A stretch of 64,000 bases of DNA from Neorhizobium galegae bv. officinalis (GTDB lineage Bacteria > Pseudomonadota > Alphaproteobacteria > Rhizobiales > Rhizobiaceae), in assembly GCA_000985875.1 (NCBI GenBank), contig CCRI01000012.1, positions 124,001 to 188,000 of the forward strand, written 5' to 3'. Made by a program: the position numbers and the translations under genes. The stretch's first letter is position 1. Each line of letters begins with the position of its first letter. The notes under the pieces are model-generated. The model searched no databases, was not told where the DNA came from, and saw nothing but the letters and a program-made list of their open reading frames with translations. This document shows positions 7,262 to 16,752 of the stretch, piece after piece.

Positions 7262-10200
7262 ATGCCACAGGGGTTAATAAGAAGGTTCGCGCGCGTGAAA
7301 TTCTGGCCGTCATCCGGTTTCAAGTCACTGCGCCTGATACGCAGCACCAAGACCCCGACGGCAATCGCATTCGTTATCGCCCTTACGGTGATCTCGACCG
7401 GCGTGATCGTCGACCAGCGTTATACCGAGGGTTTTCGCAGCGAGCTTCGGAAAACGACGGAAAACGTTGCCGGCCTGCTGGCGCGGCGCCTCATTGCCCG
7501 CGTGGAGACCGACACCGCTGTCGCCGGCCATCTGGCTCATGTCCTGGGGGAAGACGCCGAGGGCTCGGTTGATGGGTTCAAGCATTACGTCGAGAAGGAA
7601 CTTGGCGAGGCGACGCATTTTTCCGGCGTCGCGGTCGCACCCAATTTCGAACTTGCACAGCTGATTACCCGCGACGGCATTGCCGGCGATACCCCGCGCA
7701 AGATCGGCAACATCGATATTTCGCGCCTTGCAGACGACCTGAAATCCGTCCGCGGCCGCAACCGTGTATCACTGCTGAGCGGTAGCCAGGAGGGACACCT
7801 GACCCTGGTCTTGCCGGTGCCGAAGGAAGAGGGCGGCACCGACTTGTGGGGCGCCATCGCGGTGCTTATCGACAAGCAGGGCCTGATGGAGGCTTCCGGC
7901 GTCACCTTCTCCCCCGCCACGGCGGTGAAACCGAACCTCATCAATCTCGAGTGGCTGAACGTGGTCCTGCGGGACGTGGACCGGCCGGAATATTTCGCCT
8001 TCTTCGGCAATGATTCCATCGAGGAGCAGTCTCCGATGAAATGGACGGTGCCTATCGGCGGTGCCAACTGGACGCTGCTCGCCGCTCCCCGTTCCGGCTG
8101 GGACATCGTGCCGCCCAACCAGTTCGGGATTCGCCTCGCCATCGTGATTGCCGCACTCGCGGTGATCGTGCCGATCTTCATCGCCACCTCGCTGATCTCG
8201 GAGCGCAACCGCAATATCGACGCGCTGAAGGCGCGTGAACTCAATCTCATCGAGCTGTCGCAACGCTTCAACCTTGCCATGGAAGCCTCCAATATCGGCA
8301 TCTGGGAGGTGACGGGCAACAGCAACAGTCTCTTCTGGGACAACCGAGCCGCCGGGTTGCACGACAAGCCCGCAGCCATCGAAGGCAATCGTCTCTACGA
8401 CTGGCTCGGATCGATCTATCCGCCCGATCGGACGGCGGCGGAGACACATTTCCTCAACTGCGCCTCCAGCAACACGCCTTGCAGCGAGACCTATCGGGTG
8501 CAGTTGCCGGACGGCACACTGCGATACCTAAGGTCGGCGGGCGCCAACTATCGTAATGCCGACGGTACGCTACGCACCACCGGGATTGTCTGGGACGTGA
8601 CCGGCGACGTGGTGATGACCCAGACGCTGCGCAATGCCAAGGAAAATACCGACATCAAGAACGCCGAACTGGAACTGGCGCTCGACGAACTGTCCAACCG
8701 AGAACAGGACCTGGAAGAGCTTTCGACCAAGCTCGACCTCGCGCTCGACTCCTATAATTGCGGCATCTGGGAATCGAACCCGGCAACCCGGGTCGATACC
8801 TGGGATGCCCGCATGTGCCAGCTGCACGGCATCCCTTTCACCGACGGTTTCGTCCGGGTCGACGACTGGATCGAGCTCATCCATCCCGACGACCGGGAAC
8901 TCGCCAAGCTCAGCTCCCATCATTTCACGGAAAACTTCCGGCCGGATCCGCTGGTCGTGCGCGTGCCCCAGCCGGATGGCTCGATCCGCTACATCCGTTC
9001 CATCGGCAAGATGCATAAAACGCGCGATGGGTCCAAAAAGGTGGTGGGCATCGCCTTCGACGTCACCCAGGACGCCATCCTGACCAGCGAACTCAAGGCT
9101 GCCAAGGACGAGGCGGACGCGAAGAACGCGGAACTCGAACTCGCCAAAAGCCGGATCGAGCACAATTCCCTGCATGACCCGCTGACCCTGCTGGCCAACC
9201 GCCGCAAGCTCGACATGGAACTCGACCGACTGTCGCGCTCCAGCCATACCGAGCGCCAGAAGTTCTCGATCCTGCATCTCGATCTCGACCGCTTCAAGCA
9301 GATCAACGACACGCTCGGCCATGCGGCCGGCGACGCGATGCTCGTGCACGCCTCGCGCATCCTGTCGCGCAACGTCCGCGGCAGCGATATCGTCGCCCGT
9401 ATTGGCGGCGACGAATTCGTGATCCTTGCCACCGGTAATTCCAGCGCCGAGCAAATAGGCCAGCTCGCCCAGCGCATCATCGCGGAATTTCACCAGCCGA
9501 TCGATTTCGAAGGTTTCGCCTGCCGCTGCGGCGTATCCATCGGCATCGCCCAGGCAAGCGGCATGAATGTCGATGCGCGCCGCACTCTCGTCAATGCCGA
9601 TATCGCGCTCTATCGGGCGAAGGGCATGGGCCGCAACCGATACGAATTCTTCACGCAGAACCTGCAGGCCGAGATCGTCAGCCAAAAGCGCACCGCCGAC
9701 GAGGTGCTGGCTGGCATCGACAACGACGAATTCATCGCCTTCTACCAGCCGCAGTTCGATGCCCGCACCAACCAGCTCACCGGTGTCGAGGCGCTGATCC
9801 GCTGGAACCATCCGCATCACGGGATTCTTGCGCCCGACCGGTTCCTGAAGATTGCCGAGGATTTGAACGTCTCCGCAGCACTCGACCATATCGTGCTCCA
9901 GACGGTCTTGAAGGACAAGATGCGCTGGGCGGCGCTCGGCATCCGGATACCGAAGGTTTCCGTCAACGTCTCTTCGAAGCGGCTGCATGACGAGGCGCTG
10001 ATCGACACACTGCAGACGCTGGCGATCACGCCTGGCGAGATCTCATTCGAGCTGGTGGAATCGATTTTCCTCGACGAGAGCGAAGCATCGGCGGCCGGCA
10101 ATCTCCAGCGGATCAAGGAACTCGGCATCGATATCGAGATCGACGATTTCGGCACCGGCCATACCTCGATCGTCAGCCTTCTGAAGCTCAAACCGAAGCG

Positions 10201-10456
10201 GCTGAAGATCGACCGCCAGCTCGTCATGCCGATCCTGACCTCGCCGCAGGAACGGGCGCTGGTGCGCTCGATCATCGACATCGCCCGTTCGCTCGGCGTC
10301 GAAACGGTGGCGGAGGGGGTAGAGACCATGCAGCATGCGAGCCTTCTGCGCGAACTCGGCTGCGACCTGCTGCAGGGTTATGCGTTCGCCCGGCCGCTTT
10401 CCTTCGACGATTTCACCGAAGCCGCGCATGCGGGCTGGCGGAGGGTCGCGGCCTAG
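7262..10456 (+). CDS. CHASE-PAS-PAS-GGDEF-EAL cyclic-di-GMP turnover protein
   Basis: Membrane sensor of 1064 residues expected to make and/or break cyclic di-GMP. Order: transmembrane helix about 32-52; periplasmic CHASE-like sensor about 60-285; transmembrane helix about 293-315; two PAS domains (about 335-460 and 490-620), each followed by short coiled coil; GGDEF domain with intact GGDEF at 715-719; EAL domain with EAL at 843-845. The EAL part keeps the catalytic signatures NVSSKRL, DDFGTGHTS, LKIDRQLV and VAEGVET, so both activities are possible. It is flanked by DUF1344 (divergent) and aroC, with about 265 bases of non-coding DNA upstream. The ligand is unknown. Confidence 0.93.
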   Translation: MPQGLIRRFARVKFWPSSGFKSLRLIRSTKTPTAIAFVIALTVISTGVIVDQRYTEGFRSELRKTTENVAGLLARRLIARVETDTAVAGHLAHVLGEDAEGSVDGFKHYVEKELGEATHFSGVAVAPNFELAQLITRDGIAGDTPRKIGNIDISRLADDLKSVRGRNRVSLLSGSQEGHLTLVLPVPKEEGGTDLWGAIAVLIDKQGLMEASGVTFSPATAVKPNLINLEWLNVVLRDVDRPEYFAFFGNDSIEEQSPMKWTVPIGGANWTLLAAPRSGWDIVPPNQFGIRLAIVIAALAVIVPIFIATSLISERNRNIDALKARELNLIELSQRFNLAMEASNIGIWEVTGNSNSLFWDNRAAGLHDKPAAIEGNRLYDWLGSIYPPDRTAAETHFLNCASSNTPCSETYRVQLPDGTLRYLRSAGANYRNADGTLRTTGIVWDVTGDVVMTQTLRNAKENTDIKNAELELALDELSNREQDLEELSTKLDLALDSYNCGIWESNPATRVDTWDARMCQLHGIPFTDGFVRVDDWIELIHPDDRELAKLSSHHFTENFRPDPLVVRVPQPDGSIRYIRSIGKMHKTRDGSKKVVGIAFDVTQDAILTSELKAAKDEADAKNAELELAKSRIEHNSLHDPLTLLANRRKLDMELDRLSRSSHTERQKFSILHLDLDRFKQINDTLGHAAGDAMLVHASRILSRNVRGSDIVARIGGDEFVILATGNSSAEQIGQLAQRIIAEFHQPIDFEGFACRCGVSIGIAQASGMNVDARRTLVNADIALYRAKGMGRNRYEFFTQNLQAEIVSQKRTADEVLAGIDNDEFIAFYQPQFDARTNQLTGVEALIRWNHPHHGILAPDRFLKIAEDLNVSAALDHIVLQTVLKDKMRWAALGIRIPKVSVNVSSKRLHDEALIDTLQTLAITPGEISFELVESIFLDESEASAAGNLQRIKELGIDIEIDDFGTGHTSIVSLLKLKPKRLKIDRQLVMPILTSPQERALVRSIIDIARSLGVETVAEGVETMQHASLLRELGCDLLQGYAFARPLSFDDFTEAAHAGWRRVAA

Positions 10457-10590
10457 AGCCACCATTGTTCACCAATCCCGGCGCGACAGTTCTGCCAAGA
10501 AGGACTTGTCGCCCGGCAACCTTTTCCATATGACAACCGCGTCAGAAGTTGGCGGAAGGCCAACTCCGCCACAGTTGGTCCTGTAACGCC

Positions 10591-11688
10591 ATGTCGCACA
10601 ACACTTTCGGTCACCTTTTCCGCGTCACCACCTGGGGTGAAAGCCATGGTCCGGCACTCGGCTGCGTGGTCGACGGCTGCCCGCCCGGCATCCGCTTCAC
10701 GCTTGCTGAAATCCAGGCCTGGATGGACAAGCGAAAGCCCGGACAGTCGCGGTTCGTGACGCAGCGGCGCGAGGACGACATCGTCAAGGTGCTCTCGGGC
10801 GTTATGATGGACGCCGATGGCGAGACGATGATCTCGACCGGCACGCCGATCTCCATGCTGATCGAGAATACCGACCAGCGCTCCAAGGATTACGGCGAGA
10901 TCGCCCGCCGCTACCGTCCCGGCCATGCGGACTATACCTATGACGTGAAATACGGCATCCGCGACTATCGCGGCGGCGGCCGTTCTTCGGCCCGCGAGAC
11001 GGCTGCCCGCGTTGCCGCCGGGGCGCTTGCCCGCAAGGTCGTGCCGGGCTTGAATGTCCGCGCCGCGCTGATCCAGATCGGCAAGCACAAAATAGACCGC
11101 GCCAACTGGGATTGGGACCAGGTCGGCCAGAACCCGTTTTTCTGCCCGGATGCTGCGATGGTGCCCGTCTGGGAAGACTATCTCGACGGTATCCGCAAGG
11201 CGGGCTCCTCGATCGGCGCCGTGGTGGAAGTGATCGCGGAAGGCGTGCCCGCCGGTCTCGGCGCGCCGGTCTATGGCAAGCTCGATCAGGATATCGCCAG
11301 CCTTCTGATGTCGATCAATGCCGTCAAGGGCGTCGAGATCGGCGACGGTTTCGGCGTTGCGGAGCTTTCTGGCGAAGAGGATGCGGACGAGATGCGCATG
11401 GGCAATGACGGCAAGCCCATCTTCCTTTCCAACCATGCAGGCGGCATTCTCGGTGGCATCTCGACCGGCGAGGCGGTGGTCGCCCGCTTCGCAATCAAGC
11501 CGACATCCTCTATACTGACCGAGCAACGCTCGATCGACGTCGACGGCAACAATGTCGAGGTGCGCACCAAGGGCCGCCACGACCCTTGCGTCGGCATCCG
11601 CGCCGTGCCGATCGGCGAGGCGATGGTTGCATGCGCGATTGCCGACCACTATCTCCGCGACCGGGCCCAGACGGGGCGAAATCTCTAG
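10591..11688 (+). CDS. aroC: Chorismate synthase
   Basis: Converts 5-enolpyruvylshikimate 3-phosphate to chorismate with reduced FMN, the final shikimate pathway step. 365 residues, standard length. Family signatures: GESHGPALGCVVDGCPPG near the N-terminus, RYRPGHADYTYDVKYG (about 109-124), GGGRSSARETAARVAAGA (about 131-148) and the C-terminal stretch with DPCVGIRAVPIGEAMVA. The ATG at 10591 gives the typical MSHNTFGHLFRVTTWGESHG start; the open frame extends 14 codons upstream without family similarity. The ribBA-type gene follows after 12 bases, so the two are likely one transcript. Confidence 0.96.
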   Translation: MSHNTFGHLFRVTTWGESHGPALGCVVDGCPPGIRFTLAEIQAWMDKRKPGQSRFVTQRREDDIVKVLSGVMMDADGETMISTGTPISMLIENTDQRSKDYGEIARRYRPGHADYTYDVKYGIRDYRGGGRSSARETAARVAAGALARKVVPGLNVRAALIQIGKHKIDRANWDWDQVGQNPFFCPDAAMVPVWEDYLDGIRKAGSSIGAVVEVIAEGVPAGLGAPVYGKLDQDIASLLMSINAVKGVEIGDGFGVAELSGEEDADEMRMGNDGKPIFLSNHAGGILGGISTGEAVVARFAIKPTSSILTEQRSIDVDGNNVEVRTKGRHDPCVGIRAVPIGEAMVACAIADHYLRDRAQTGRNL

Positions 11689-11700
11689 GAAACAACACCT

Positions 11701-12801
11701 ATGGCCTATGACCAGAAGCGCGTCGTCGACGCCCTCCGCGCATTCGAAGCCGGCGAAATCGTTGTCGTCACCGATGACGACGCCCGCGAGAACGAAGGCG
11801 ATCTCATCGTCGCCGCGGTCCATTGCACGCCTGACAAGATGGCCTTCATCGTGCGCCACACGTCCGGAATCGTCTGCGCCCCCATGCCGCGGGAAGAGGC
11901 CAAGCGCCTCAACCTCAACGCCATGGTGGCGGAAAACGACAGCGCCCATACGACGGCCTTTACCGTCAGCGTCGACTTCAAGCATGGCACCACGACGGGT
12001 ATATCGGCCGATGACCGGACGCTGACCGTCCGCAACCTTGCCAACCCGAATGCCGGCGCTTCGGATTTCGTGCGGCCGGGTCACATCTTCCCGCTGATCG
12101 CCCGCGAAGGCGGTGTGCTGATGCGCTCGGGTCATACCGAAGCGGCCATCGATCTCTGCAGGCTTGCAAACCTGCCGCCGATCGGCGTCATTTCCGAACT
12201 GGTGAACGACAACGGTACCGTCATGCGCGGTCCGCAGGTCGCCGATTTTGCTGCTCAGCACCAGCTCAAGCTGCTTTCCGTCGCTGACCTGATCGCCTAT
12301 CGCCAGCGCAAGGAAACCCTGATCGAGCTGCAGTCGAACTTCGACGTCGAGACGCCGCATGGCAAAGCGAAGGCACATGCCTATTCGCTGCCCTGGGACC
12401 CGATGCAGCATGTGGCGGTGATCTTCGGCGATATTCGCGATGGCGTCGATATTCCCGTTCGCCTGCATCTGGAAAACGTCACGCAGGACGTGTTCGGCTC
12501 CCAGCGCTCTGTCGATCGCTACATGCGAAAGATCGAGGAAGAGGGCCGCGGCGTGATCATCTACCTGCGCGAAGGTTCGGTCGGCGTCGGCCAGAAGGAT
12601 CATGGCCGCAAGCTGCGCCAGGATCAGGAGGGCCATGCCGAGGCCCAGGCGCGCGAGAGCGAATGGCTGGAAATCGGCCTCGGCGCGCAGATCCTCAAGG
12701 ATCTCGGCGTCACCTCGATCAAGCTGCTCACCCGCAGCGAGCGCCATTATGTCGGCCTCGAAGGTTTCGGCATCAAGATCGCCGAGACGGTGATCTGCTG
12801 A
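11701..12801 (+). CDS. ribB: 3,4-dihydroxy-2-butanone-4-phosphate synthase with GTP cyclohydrolase II-like domain
   Basis: First committed enzyme of the lower branch of riboflavin synthesis, making the four-carbon unit from ribulose 5-phosphate. 366 residues: RibB domain about 1-205 with the acidic loop VTDDDARENEGDLIVAA and the conserved GGVLMRSGHTEAAIDLCRLA (His-Thr-Glu); a RibA-like second domain about 210-366. In the RibA part the zinc-binding Cys residues of true GTP cyclohydrolase II (GxxCRDQL type) are not visible: the corresponding stretch reads VDIPVRLHLENV and FGSQRSVDRYM. The second half is therefore probably not a working cyclohydrolase. It could be labelled ribBA by similarity. 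Co-directional with aroC; no FMN riboswitch is seen in front. Confidence 0.92.
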   Translation: MAYDQKRVVDALRAFEAGEIVVVTDDDARENEGDLIVAAVHCTPDKMAFIVRHTSGIVCAPMPREEAKRLNLNAMVAENDSAHTTAFTVSVDFKHGTTTGISADDRTLTVRNLANPNAGASDFVRPGHIFPLIAREGGVLMRSGHTEAAIDLCRLANLPPIGVISELVNDNGTVMRGPQVADFAAQHQLKLLSVADLIAYRQRKETLIELQSNFDVETPHGKAKAHAYSLPWDPMQHVAVIFGDIRDGVDIPVRLHLENVTQDVFGSQRSVDRYMRKIEEEGRGVIIYLREGSVGVGQKDHGRKLRQDQEGHAEAQARESEWLEIGLGAQILKDLGVTSIKLLTRSERHYVGLEGFGIKIAETVIC

Positions 12802-12890
12802 TCGCCCTCAATCCTTAGGGTTGTAAAAGGTTTCTGACCGTTTCATCGTCGCTCGTTGTCGGGCGGCGATTTTTCGTGTACGGATAATAG

Positions 12891-13139
12891 TTGAAGATCA
12901 TTTGGGACGAGACGAAGCGGATCGTGAATCTCGAGAAGCATGGTCTCGACTTCGCTGATCTTTATTTCGAATTCTTCGCAACGGCGGTTACCACGCCTGC
13001 CAAAAAGGCGAGATCCAAAGCTGTCGGCCGCCTGAAGGACGGAACGATCGTCGTGATATTCCTGGCGCTCGGCTCGGAAGCAATCTCGGTTATTTCGATG
13101 CGCCCTGCCCGAAAAGATGAGAGGAGCATGATCGAATGA
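12891..13139 (+). CDS. brnT: BrnT-family toxin of a type II toxin-antitoxin pair
   Basis: 82-residue RelE-like ribonuclease toxin of the BrnT (COG2929) family. The family pattern is clear: MKIIWDETKRIVNLEKHGLDF at the start, then GRLKDGTIVVIFLAL and SVISMRPARKDER at the end. The only start that restores the canonical N-terminus is the TTG at 12891; no ATG is available in frame. The stop overlaps the start of brnA by four bases (ATGA), the usual toxin-first order of BrnTA. An upstream autoregulated promoter is expected in the 89 bases after ribB, but no operator is evident by eye. Confidence 0.85.
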   Translation: MKIIWDETKRIVNLEKHGLDFADLYFEFFATAVTTPAKKARSKAVGRLKDGTIVVIFLALGSEAISVISMRPARKDERSMIE

Positions 13140-13450
13140 ACATCAAACATGAAAAACAGAAAGAGTTTCGCCCTGGTCGCGGATATACCAAAGAGGATTG
13201 GGATGCGGTCGACAGCCCACCACTGACTGCGGAAGAGATGGCGAGCATGCGGCCGTTCCGGGAAGTCTTTCCCGAAATCGCCGCGAAGATGGAACAGGCG
13301 ATCGCCGCCCGCGGCCGGCCGAAGCTTGAGGCGCCCAAGGTGGCGGTGACGCTCCGGCTCGATCCGGACGTGCTGGAAAAATTCAAGACGTCCGGCAAGG
13401 ACTGGCGGGCCAGGATGGCCGAGGAACTGCGCAAGGCCGCGGGGCTCTGA
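13136..13450 (+). CDS. brnA: BrnA-family antitoxin
   Basis: 104-residue antitoxin. The N-terminal half is variable (toxin-neutralising in the family), and the C-terminal half carries the ribbon-helix-helix DNA-binding signature VAVTLRLDPDVLEKFKTSGK followed by WRARMAEELRKAAGL. Start codon ATG at 13136 overlaps the brnT stop, showing translational coupling. The gene ends six bases before the stop of the convergent oxidoreductase gene that begins the sugar catabolic island, so this pair sits exactly at a junction between core and accessory DNA. Confidence 0.87.
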   Translation: MNIKHEKQKEFRPGRGYTKEDWDAVDSPPLTAEEMASMRPFREVFPEIAAKMEQAIAARGRPKLEAPKVAVTLRLDPDVLEKFKTSGKDWRARMAEELRKAAGL

Positions 13451-13456
13451 GGCGGC

Positions 13457-14458
13457 CTACCGGCTGGCGGCGAGGATTTCCGCGATGAAGCGGTGAGCCT
13501 TGAGCGCATCCTCGCCGGTGACGCGCAGCGGCGCGCCGTTGCGGATCGCATCCACGAAGTTTTCGATCAAGGCGCGATGCATTTCGTGGCCGAAGGCCAT
13601 CGGATTGGCCCCCGCCCCGCTGCCGGAATTCTCGCCGGCCTCGAGAACGCCGGTTCCGTCCATGAAGGCTGCAGTGAGAGTGTCGCCGGTAAAGACGGCA
13701 GTGCCTTTGGTGCCGAGCAGCTCGATACGTTCCGGCAGGCCGGGATAGGCGCAGGTGGTGGCGTTGAGCGTGCCGATCGCGCCGTTTTCATAGGCGAAAG
13801 TCGCCGTCACCAGGTCTTCGGTTTCCATCGAATGGATCGGGCTGGTGCGGATGAAGGCCGAGACGTCTTTTGGCGTGCCGGCGAAACTCAGCAGCAGGTC
13901 GATCGTATGGATGCCCTGGGTCAGCAGCACGCCACCGCCATCGCGCGCCATGGTGCCGCGGCCCTCGACGTCGTAATAGCTCTGCGGGCGCCAGTTGCGG
14001 ATCGCAACGGAGGCCTCGATCAGTTGCCCCAACCGCTCCGACTTGACGATCTCGTCCAGTTTCAGAGCCGCCGAGCGGAAGCGGTTCTGCAGCACCATGG
14101 CCAGCAGCACGCCGGCGTCCCTGGCCGCCTTGACGATCGCTTCCGAGCGTTCGAAGGAAATGTCGAGCGGCTTTTCCAGCAGAATGTGCTTTTTCGCCGC
14201 GGCACATCGCTGGACGAGTTCCAGATGGCTGCTCGGCGGGGTGAGGATCAGCACAGCCTCGATCGCCTTGTCCGCGAAGATCGCATCGAGATCACCGGTC
14301 ACGGGGATCGGGTACTCGGCCGCGAACGCCTCACGTCGGGTGGCGGTCGGGCTGAAGGCCGCGACGCATTCGATCCGGTCGGAAAGGTCGAGCAGCGCGC
14401 GGGCGTGATGCCCCGCTGCCATGCCGAGCCCGATCATCGCCACTTTCAGTTTCGTCAT
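13457..14458 (-). CDS. Gfo/Idh/MocA family oxidoreductase
   Basis: NAD(P)-dependent sugar or polyol dehydrogenase-like protein, 333 residues. Rossmann motif VAMIGLGMAAGHHARALLD at about 5-23, the family EKP motif in LLEKPLDISFE (about 93-103), and the C-terminal beta-sheet domain with TQGIHTIDLLLSFAG carrying the usual His (about 180-195). It is the last gene of the sugar ABC transporter operon, 25 bases after uxuA, so it probably acts on the imported sugar or its uronate/aldonate derivative, but the substrate cannot be read from sequence. It converges with brnA. Confidence 0.88.
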   Translation of the reverse strand: MTKLKVAMIGLGMAAGHHARALLDLSDRIECVAAFSPTATRREAFAAEYPIPVTGDLDAIFADKAIEAVLILTPPSSHLELVQRCAAAKKHILLEKPLDISFERSEAIVKAARDAGVLLAMVLQNRFRSAALKLDEIVKSERLGQLIEASVAIRNWRPQSYYDVEGRGTMARDGGGVLLTQGIHTIDLLLSFAGTPKDVSAFIRTSPIHSMETEDLVTATFAYENGAIGTLNATTCAYPGLPERIELLGTKGTAVFTGDTLTAAFMDGTGVLEAGENSGSGAGANPMAFGHEMHRALIENFVDAIRNGAPLRVTGEDALKAHRFIAEILAASR

Positions 14459-14483
14459 CGTCCCCTCCCCTCAGGTTCTGTTT

Positions 14484-15659
14484 TCAGCCGAGAACTTCGA
14501 GCGTGCGCATGATGCCGCGCAGTTCCGCCAGACCCTTCAGCCGCCCGATGCAGGAATAGCCGGGATTGACGCGTCTGCCTATGTCGTCGACGATCGCGTG
14601 GCCGTGGTCGGGTCGCATCGGGATCTGCCAGTCCGCTCGACCTTCGGCCTTGCGACGCTTTTCCTCGGCCATCAGCGCCATCACGACACGCACCATGTCC
14701 GTGTCACCGTCCAGATGCTCGGCCTCATGGAAGGAGCCGTCACCTTCCCTGGTGACGTTGCGCAGGTGGGCGAAATGGATGTCGCTGGCGAATTCCTTGG
14801 CCATCGCGACCAGATCGTTTTCCGGATTGGCACCATAGGAGCCGGTGCAGAGCGTGACGCCGTTCGAGGGCGACTTCACGGCCGCGAGCAGCGCGCGCGC
14901 ATCCGACGCCTTGCAGACGACGCGCGGCAGGCCGAAGAGCGGGAATGGCGGATCGTCCGGGTGGATCGCCATCCTGACACCCGCCTCTTCGGCGACCGGG
15001 ATGATCTCATCTAAGAACGTGAAGAGGTTTTCGCGGAAGCCGGTCTCCGAAAGTTCCTTGTAGATATCCAGCATACGGTTGAGGCTCTGGCGGTCGTAGA
15101 CGAATTCGCGGGCCGGCACCCATTCGATCAGGTTGCGCTCGAGCCGGGCAAGATCGCTCTCGCTCGCCGTCTTCAGCCATGTTTCCGCCCTGGAGATACG
15201 GTCGGCGGGATGATCGGCCTCGGCGCCGGGGCGCTTCAGGATGAAGACGTCATAGGCGCAGAATTCGACGATATCGAAACGCAGGGCCGTGCCGCCATGC
15301 GGCATCTCGTATTCGAGGTCGGTGCGCGTCCAATCGGTGATCGCCATGAAATTGTAGCAGACCGTCCTGATGCCGGCTTTTGCCACCGCGCGGATCGAGG
15401 CCTTGTAGTTGTCGATCAGCTCGCGGTAACGGCCGGTGCGGGTCTTGATGTCCTCGTGGACGATGATGCTTTCCACCACCGACCAGGTGAGCCCGGCCTC
15501 CTCGATGATCGCCTTGCGCCTGGCGATCTCGTCGTCCGGCCAGATACGGCCGTCATTCAAGTGATGCAGCGCGCTGACGATGCCCGTCGCGCCGGCCTGT
15601 TTCACATGCGAAAGCTTGACCGTGTCGTCCGGTCCGAACCAGCGCCAAGTCTGTTCCAT
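14484..15659 (-). CDS. uxuA: Mannonate dehydratase
   Basis: Converts D-mannonate to 2-keto-3-deoxygluconate, a step of hexuronate degradation; metal-dependent TIM barrel. 391 residues, near the E. coli UxuA length. Family stretches: MEQTWRWFGPDDTVKLSHV at the N-terminus, RTVCYNFMAITDWTRTDL (about 99-116), MAIHPDDPPFPLFGLPR (about 228-244), LCTGSYGANPENDL with its Cys, and MRPDHGHAIVDD near the C-terminus, supplying metal-binding His and Asp residues. It lies 21 bases after the ABC ATPase gene in the same operon. No uxuB or uxaC lies beside it; the adjoining Gfo/Idh oxidoreductase might play the fructuronate-reductase role, which is inference. Confidence 0.93.
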   Translation of the reverse strand: MEQTWRWFGPDDTVKLSHVKQAGATGIVSALHHLNDGRIWPDDEIARRKAIIEEAGLTWSVVESIIVHEDIKTRTGRYRELIDNYKASIRAVAKAGIRTVCYNFMAITDWTRTDLEYEMPHGGTALRFDIVEFCAYDVFILKRPGAEADHPADRISRAETWLKTASESDLARLERNLIEWVPAREFVYDRQSLNRMLDIYKELSETGFRENLFTFLDEIIPVAEEAGVRMAIHPDDPPFPLFGLPRVVCKASDARALLAAVKSPSNGVTLCTGSYGANPENDLVAMAKEFASDIHFAHLRNVTREGDGSFHEAEHLDGDTDMVRVVMALMAEEKRRKAEGRADWQIPMRPDHGHAIVDDIGRRVNPGYSCIGRLKGLAELRGIMRTLEVLG

Positions 15660-15680
15660 CGTCTTGCTACCTTATGCTTG

Positions 15681-16748
15681 TCAGCCGAGCCGCATGCCGG
15701 TTGCGGCATCGAAGATATGGCTGTTGGTGGGCGCAAGCGCCAGATTGAGCACCTCGCCGGTCTTGATGAACAGCCGTTCGCGCAGCTGCGCCGAGAACTT
15801 CTGGCCATCGACGGTGCCCTGCACAAAGGTTTCCGAACCGGTCGGCTCGATATTTGAAACGGTCATCGGAATGCCCTCGTTGCCGGAGGCGATGGCGAGA
15901 TGTTCCGGTCGGATGCCATAGGTGACAGCAGTGCCCGCCAGGACGGAAGCCTCGGGTCCAAGCGGCAGGCGGACGCCGTTTTCAGTCAGCACGGACTTAC
16001 GATCCTCGGCCACCTTGCCGGAGAGGAAATTCATCGAGGGCGAGCCGATGAAGCTGGCGACGAAGGTGTTGACCGGCTTGTCGTAGAGCTCCAGCGGCGC
16101 GCCGACCTGCTCGACGATACCATCCCGCATCACCACGATCCGGTCGGCCATCGTCATCGCCTCGATCTGGTCATGGGTGACGTAGACGGTGGTCGTCTTG
16201 ATGCGGGCGTGAATGTCCTTCAGCTCGGCGCGCATCTGCACACGCAGCTTGGCATCGAGGTTGGAGAGCGGTTCGTCGAACAGGAAGACCTTGGGGTTGC
16301 GGACGATGGCCCGGCCCATGGCGACACGCTGGCGCTGGCCGCCGGAGAGCTGTTTCGGGTAACGCTTGAGGTAATCGGTCAATCCGAGGATACGCGCGGC
16401 ATCGTTGACCCGCTCGGCAATCTCCTCCTTGGATTTCTTGGCGAGCCGCAGCGAGAAACCCATGTTCTCGGCAATCGTCATATGCGGGTAGAGCGCGTAG
16501 TTCTGGAAGACCATGGCGATGTCGCGGTTCTTCGGCTCGACCTCGTTGATGACGCGGCCGTCGATGCGGATCGTGCCGCCGGAAATGTCTTCGAGCCCGG
16601 CGATCATCCGCAGCAGCGTGGACTTGCCGCAGCCGGAGGGGCCGACGAGGACGACGAAGGCGCCATCCGGCACATCGACGGACACGCCCTTGATGGTCTC
16701 GACGTCGCCATAGGCCTTGCGGACGTTCTGGATTTCAACGGAAGCCAT
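15681..16748 (-). CDS. Sugar ABC transporter ATP-binding protein (UgpC/MalK type)
   Basis: Energising ATPase of the carbohydrate uptake system encoded by the adjoining permease and binding-protein genes. 355 residues. Walker A GPSGCGKST at about 37-45, signature LSGGQRQRVAMG (about 134-145), Walker B VFLFDEPLSNLDAKL (about 153-167), His loop VYVTHDQIEAMTMADRI, and a C-terminal OB/TOBE regulatory domain (about 240-355). This CUT1-type ATPase normally works as a dimer. It follows the epimerase gene with a four-base gap, giving tight coupling in the operon. Confidence 0.94.
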   Translation of the reverse strand: MASVEIQNVRKAYGDVETIKGVSVDVPDGAFVVLVGPSGCGKSTLLRMIAGLEDISGGTIRIDGRVINEVEPKNRDIAMVFQNYALYPHMTIAENMGFSLRLAKKSKEEIAERVNDAARILGLTDYLKRYPKQLSGGQRQRVAMGRAIVRNPKVFLFDEPLSNLDAKLRVQMRAELKDIHARIKTTTVYVTHDQIEAMTMADRIVVMRDGIVEQVGAPLELYDKPVNTFVASFIGSPSMNFLSGKVAEDRKSVLTENGVRLPLGPEASVLAGTAVTYGIRPEHLAIASGNEGIPMTVSNIEPTGSETFVQGTVDGQKFSAQLRERLFIKTGEVLNLALAPTNSHIFDAATGMRLG

Positions 16749-16752
16749 GTAT

